Source of the DNA: an uncultured Celeribacter sp.
GTDB lineage: Bacteria; Pseudomonadota; Alphaproteobacteria; Rhodobacterales; Rhodobacteraceae
NCBI RefSeq assembly: GCF_963676475.1
Contig: NZ_OY781106.1
Coordinates: 2,604,001-2,668,000 of the forward strand
Direction: 5' to 3'
DNA: 64,000 nt
Shown in pieces: positions 60,333 through 64,000 of this stretch. The position numbers and the translations under genes are program-made. A model generated the notes under the pieces. That model made no database searches. It had not been told where the DNA came from and worked only from the letters and a program-made list of their open reading frames with translations. Within the stretch, counting starts at the first letter, position 1. Each line of letters begins with the position of its first letter.

Positions 60333-62582
60333 ATGAGCACGGAAACCATTTCACTTTCTCTACCCTCTACAGAATCCGTGTCCGCAGAACACTTTGGGGT
60401 AAATTTCGTCGATGCCTATGAAGCGATCGATTCCAGCAACTGGAACGACAATAAGTTTGAAGACCTCAACGACTTCATTGATGGTGGCGCGGCCGACATG
60501 GGCCTCACCTCTCTGCGTTGGTCCGGTGGTTCTGATATCGAGAAATATGAAATAACCGGCACAACGACAGGCACTGTCGAACTTTCGGCCATCGACGATC
60601 TCGGGAACAATGCAAAAACACTGAGCCTTGGCAACGGATCAGCCGATAATACCCAGAACGAAAACCTTGGAACCTTCCTTGAATTTTGTGGCAACAATAA
60701 TATCGAAGCCACAATCATCATCCCAACCGAATGGCTGGTTGATACGCAATACAAAGGGCCAAATTACGTCGCAGATCAGATTAACCCAACTGATTTAGCG
60801 TCCATCGAAGCCTATGTTGAAAAGGTCATGGAGCTCGCAGCAGAGCATAATGTCACGATCGCCGGCTTTGAAATTGGCAATGAGTACCAATCCTGGTTTA
60901 CGCCCCAAGGCTATGCTGAGGTTCTGAACGCCGTTGTTCCGGTGGTTCATAGTGTGGTCGGCGAGGATGGGCCAGACATCATCGCTCAGATGGCCATCAA
61001 CACCAAAGATGATGGTGGCCTCTCACTCGATGAGTGGGAGTATCGAAATGAAAATGGTGTTTGGCAAAATGTGGATTCAGTCGTGGCAAACGCGATTGAT
61101 GGGCTTGCCTCGCATTTCTACTATCAGGAAGGTCAAGAGACCCAAAACGGCAGCGACTGGGTTCATAGCTACGACAACATTGACGATTTAGTCGCAAAAT
61201 TTGCCGAGATGGCCTCTGCTTGGGGCACCGACATTGATCTGCATATGACCGAATGGGGCGTAAGCAAAACGACGCTTACCGGCGAAGAGGCCAACTTCGG
61301 CCTGCGTCAGCTCGCACCCACCCTCGAGATGTTCTCGGCCATGATCAAACATGGCGTCGATAGCGCCGACATCTGGCCTTTGCTGTACAAAGATTCCTCT
61401 CTCGCCCAAAACGAACACCTCAAACCCGTGGGACAGCTGTTCGACCTGATGAATGACCATCTCATCGGGAAAAACGTTGTCGAGTTTACGCTCGATTCCG
61501 ATGACTACGACATCCACGGTTTCATCGGGGGTGGCGAAGGTGCCGCGTTCTTTTCGTCATTCCTGGACAGTAGCCAAGACCTCACGATTGATCTGACCGA
61601 TATGTATGGGCTGCGCGGCGAGGTTACGGTCTATATCATCGAAAGCGATGATTATACGGACGCAAATGCTTGGGGCAGCGTGACCACGAGTGCGGGGGCT
61701 GACACTTACACCATCAATGCGGGCGGCACCATTTCACTCCGTCTCGATGCCTATGAGACCGCTGTTATAGTGTACGACGCTGTCGATCTTTCCGATTACG
61801 CCGTCGTGACACAGGCCAGCGTGGAATATCAGGACGCCACACACGGCACCTCATATAAATATCTGGACGAAGCCGTAACGAACGACCTTATCATTGGCAC
61901 AGATGTCCACGACTGGATCAGAACCGGCGACGGCAACGACTATATCAACGGTGGCGCAGGGGCGGATGCTCTATACGGCGGTAAAGGCAACGACATCATC
62001 GTGGGCGGGGCAGGAAACGACTACATCGCAGCCGGAGCAAATTCTGACACGGTCTATGGCGGCACGGGTGAGGACATCGTTTACGGAGGTCTTGGCGAGG
62101 ACCGGATTTGGGCCGGCGACGGGGATGATTTGATCCATGGAGACGGTGGAACCGGGCATCTCTATGGCGAATTGGGCGACGACATCCTCCATGGTGGCAA
62201 TTCCAGAGATTACCTCTACGGCGGCGGCGGCAATGATTTGATCGTGGGCAACGGAGGGGACGACGAAATCTATGGGCACAATGGCAATGACACCATTCGC
62301 GGCGGGGGTGGCGCAGATGTGATCACCGGCGGCAACGGGAATGATACCTTCGTCTTTAACGACGGGTTCGGGCTGGATGTGATCACCGATTTCGAAGCCA
62401 CGAATGACAATGAAACAATAGATCTCAGCGATGTCTCCGCCATCACAGGCTTCTCAGATTTGCAGAGCAATCACATGTCTCAAAGCGGCTCGGACGTTTT
62501 GATCACCGTTGACGCGAACAATGTGATTACTCTGGAGAATGTCTTGCTCTCTGATCTGGAGGCCGCAGATTTTCTGTTCTGA
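60333..62582 (+). CDS. RTX protein with N-terminal clan GH-A glycosidase-like domain
   Basis: This 749-aa protein has no signal peptide. Residues about 15-375 look like a TIM-barrel glycosidase of clan GH-A: the acid/base candidate Glu184 in FEIGNEYQSW (179-188) and the nucleophile candidate Glu307 in HMTEWGV (304-310), 123 residues apart, as in GH39/GH51/GH79-like enzymes. A beta-sandwich-like stretch (about 385-485) follows, then RTX calcium-binding nonapeptides GGxGxDxhx from about 530 to 675 (for example GGKGNDIIVGGAGNDYI), and a C-terminal region ending ADFLF. This fits type I secretion through a non-cleaved C-terminal signal. Codon use is more AT-rich than the flanking hem genes, hinting at acquisition. 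The polysaccharide target is unknown. Confidence 0.85.
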   Translation: MSTETISLSLPSTESVSAEHFGVNFVDAYEAIDSSNWNDNKFEDLNDFIDGGAADMGLTSLRWSGGSDIEKYEITGTTTGTVELSAIDDLGNNAKTLSLGNGSADNTQNENLGTFLEFCGNNNIEATIIIPTEWLVDTQYKGPNYVADQINPTDLASIEAYVEKVMELAAEHNVTIAGFEIGNEYQSWFTPQGYAEVLNAVVPVVHSVVGEDGPDIIAQMAINTKDDGGLSLDEWEYRNENGVWQNVDSVVANAIDGLASHFYYQEGQETQNGSDWVHSYDNIDDLVAKFAEMASAWGTDIDLHMTEWGVSKTTLTGEEANFGLRQLAPTLEMFSAMIKHGVDSADIWPLLYKDSSLAQNEHLKPVGQLFDLMNDHLIGKNVVEFTLDSDDYDIHGFIGGGEGAAFFSSFLDSSQDLTIDLTDMYGLRGEVTVYIIESDDYTDANAWGSVTTSAGADTYTINAGGTISLRLDAYETAVIVYDAVDLSDYAVVTQASVEYQDATHGTSYKYLDEAVTNDLIIGTDVHDWIRTGDGNDYINGGAGADALYGGKGNDIIVGGAGNDYIAAGANSDTVYGGTGEDIVYGGLGEDRIWAGDGDDLIHGDGGTGHLYGELGDDILHGGNSRDYLYGGGGNDLIVGNGGDDEIYGHNGNDTIRGGGGADVITGGNGNDTFVFNDGFGLDVITDFEATNDNETIDLSDVSAITGFSDLQSNHMSQSGSDVLITVDANNVITLENVLLSDLEAADFLF

Positions 62583-62612
62583 AACCAAAGCCCTTTCTAA
62601 AGACTGCGTGCC

Positions 62613-63506
62613 TCACACCCATTTCGCCATCGGCGGCAGGGACATCAGGACCGCATCCGGGTTGTGCCCGGTTTCGAGCCCGAATTTCGTGCCGCGATCG
62701 TAGACAAGGTTGTATTCGGCGTAGAGGCCCCGATGGACGAGCTGGCGGTCCTTGTCCATCTCAGACCACGGCGTATCGCGGCGTTTTTCGGTGACGCCGA
62801 GAAACGCCGGAAGGAAGGCACGACCGACGTCCTGAGTGAAGGCAAAGTCTTTCTCCCAATCACCCGTGTTCAGATCATCGTAGAAAATCCCCCCGACCCC
62901 GCGCGCGCGGCCCCGGTGCGGGATGTAAAAATACTCGTCAGCCCAGGCTTTGAACCGTGGGTAATAGTCGGGATCATGCGCATCACAGTGGTCTTTTTGC
63001 ACCGCATGAAAGGCCGCCGTGTCTTCATCATATTCGATGCAGGGGTTCAGGTCCGACCCACCGCCAAACCACCAACCATGCGGGGTCCAGAACATCCTGG
63101 TGTTCATGTGCACGGCGGGCGTATGCGGGTTTTGCATATGCGCAACCAAGGAAATGCCCGCCGCCCAAAAGCGCGGATCGTCTTTCATCCCCGGCAGGCC
63201 TTTGCGCGCGGCCATCGCCATCTGGGCGCGCTCACCCAAAGTGCCGTAGACGGTGGAAACATTGACGCCGATCTTCTCGAACACGCGCCCGCCACGCATG
63301 ACAGACATCAATCCGCCGCCCGCGTCAGACCCGTCTTCCGACTCGCGTGCCGTCTCGGTCACCTCGAACCGGCCTGCGTGGTGCCCAGCGTAGGGTCCGC
63401 TCAACTGTGTGTCTTCGAGCGCCTCAAACGCCGAAACGATCTGATCGCGCAGGCTGCGAAACCACGCACTTGCGCGCTGTTTTTCGGTCGTCATCTCGTC
63501 GCTCAT
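62613..63506 (-). CDS. hemF: Oxygen-dependent coproporphyrinogen III oxidase
   Basis: HemF is the aerobic counterpart of HemN, 297 aa from ATG 63506 (MSDEMTTEKQR); a start 26 codons upstream at 63584 is less likely. Conserved HemF segments seen are MRGGRVFEKIGVNVSTV, HMNTRMFWTPHGWWFGGGSD, LNPCIEYDEDTAAFH and GVGGIFYDDLNTGDW. It lies 30 nt from the convergent RTX gene. Both hemN and hemF in one window allow haem synthesis with and without oxygen. Confidence 0.97.
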   Translation of the reverse strand: MSDEMTTEKQRASAWFRSLRDQIVSAFEALEDTQLSGPYAGHHAGRFEVTETARESEDGSDAGGGLMSVMRGGRVFEKIGVNVSTVYGTLGERAQMAMAARKGLPGMKDDPRFWAAGISLVAHMQNPHTPAVHMNTRMFWTPHGWWFGGGSDLNPCIEYDEDTAAFHAVQKDHCDAHDPDYYPRFKAWADEYFYIPHRGRARGVGGIFYDDLNTGDWEKDFAFTQDVGRAFLPAFLGVTEKRRDTPWSEMDKDRQLVHRGLYAEYNLVYDRGTKFGLETGHNPDAVLMSLPPMAKWV

Positions 63507-63646
63507 CGGGCTCGTATCCTTTTGTTTTCGCCGCAAGTCTCGGGCACCTTGCCAGAGGTAACAACAATCCTGCTCCAACGGCAAGTTCCCTTCCCCTGCG
63601 ACGGAAAGGCGCTATGATTACGTGTAACATCAAAAGGAGACTCGTT

Positions 63647-64000
63647 ATGCGCTGGCTCATCCCCCTTGCCATTGTGCCGTTGCTCGCGGCCTGTTCCGAA
63701 CAACAGATGTGCATCTCGCGCGCGACCAAGGATTTGCGCCAAGTACAGAGCTTTATCGCGGAATCCGAGGGCAATCTGGCGCGCGGCTATGCCTTGGTCG
63801 AACAGCAATATGTCGATTATGACATCCGGCGCTGTGGCACCACGGATGAGGGCAAAGCGATCTATTGCCGCGAGCCTGATATCGAGACCCGGCGCGTGCC
63901 TAAGGCCATTGATCTCGATGCCGAGGCCGCGAAACTCGCCGCTTTGAAAAAGAAAGAGGCGCAGCTTTCGGTTCAGGCGCAGGCCGCCGTGGACTCCTGC
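63647..64000 (+). CDS. Lipoprotein of unknown function (partial, runs off right edge)
   Basis: ATG 63647 follows AAAAGGAGA at a 6-nt spacing and opens a frame of at least 118 codons to the window end. The N-terminus MRWLIPLAIVPLLAACSEQQ is a lipoprotein signal with lipobox LAAC, cleaved before Cys16. The visible mature part has several cysteines and an alanine/lysine-rich stretch (KLAALKKKEAQLSVQAQAAV). No family was recognised. Confidence 0.8.
   Translation, partial: MRWLIPLAIVPLLAACSEQQMCISRATKDLRQVQSFIAESEGNLARGYALVEQQYVDYDIRRCGTTDEGKAIYCREPDIETRRVPKAIDLDAEAAKLAALKKKEAQLSVQAQAAVDSC

Noticed and set aside
61900..62360. Tandem DNA-like repeats in the RTX gene, considered as a repeat array or CRISPR
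   Set aside because: The repeats are degenerate at DNA level and follow the 27-nt period of RTX nonapeptides; they are coding.

Overview
The window looks like a chromosomal segment of a Roseobacter-group alphaproteobacterium (Rhodobacteraceae). Support for this: GC-rich codon use, a five-gene urea ABC transporter, an FnrL-controlled cbb3 oxidase locus with linked haem genes, a urea, polyamine and compatible-solute uptake lifestyle, and a B12 riboswitch in front of a ribonucleotide reductase. No rRNA, tRNA, CRISPR array, insertion sequence or phage gene was seen. The species cannot be named from the sequence alone.

Layout. 1-4647 (minus): a PotABCD-type importer (permease running off the left edge, permease, binding protein, ATPase). 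4890-5951 (minus): a GlxA/GbdR-like AraC-family regulator. 6370-12643 (plus): etfB, etfA, purU, folD and a dimethylglycine/sarcosine dehydrogenase-like flavoprotein with a folate-binding tail; together these would demethylate an N-methyl compound, pass electrons to ETF, and oxidise the C1 unit to formate. 12698-13372: a gene graveyard with remnants of an NAD(P)-binding oxidoreductase, a carboxymuconolactone-decarboxylase-like protein and a LysR regulator. 13556-17502 (plus): a Pqi/Let lipid-transport system (split PqiA, PqiB, PqiC). 17542-21696 (plus): promoter, cobalamin riboswitch and nrdHIEF. 21766-29060 (minus): a LacI-controlled sugar or compatible-solute ABC importer with an MGH1-like (GH63) glycosidase. 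29197-35207 (minus): urtABCDE. 35728-41284 (plus): a chemoreceptor, then a MaoC-phosphotransacetylase fusion and acetate kinase. 41295-45200: a YbbAP-like exporter and, divergently, a TesA-like esterase. 45207-53164 (minus): ccoNOQP and ccoGHIS (cbb3 oxidase and its assembly). 53531-56603: a universal stress protein, fnrL and hemN. 56715-60230 and 62613-63506: a D-lactate/2-hydroxyacid dehydrogenase-like flavoprotein, hemC, hemE and hemF. 60333-62582: an RTX protein with an N-terminal clan GH-A glycosidase-like domain. 63647 to the end: a partial lipoprotein.

How it fits together. The right half is a low-oxygen island. FNR-type boxes (TTGAT-N4-ATCAA and close variants) lie in front of ccoG, ccoN, the universal stress gene and the fnrL/hemN divergon, so one oxygen sensor would tune the high-affinity oxidase, its copper/haem assembly and anaerobic haem synthesis. 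The left half is a nutrient-scavenging island with three ABC importers for nitrogen or osmolyte substrates. In each of them a strong hairpin directly follows the binding-protein gene. The most unusual items are the RTX-glycosidase with a hairpin next to its ribosome binding site, the B12 riboswitch with an SD-masking hairpin on nrdHIEF, the atypical permease pair of the glycosidase-linked importer, and the collapsed LysR-CMD-oxidoreductase operon.
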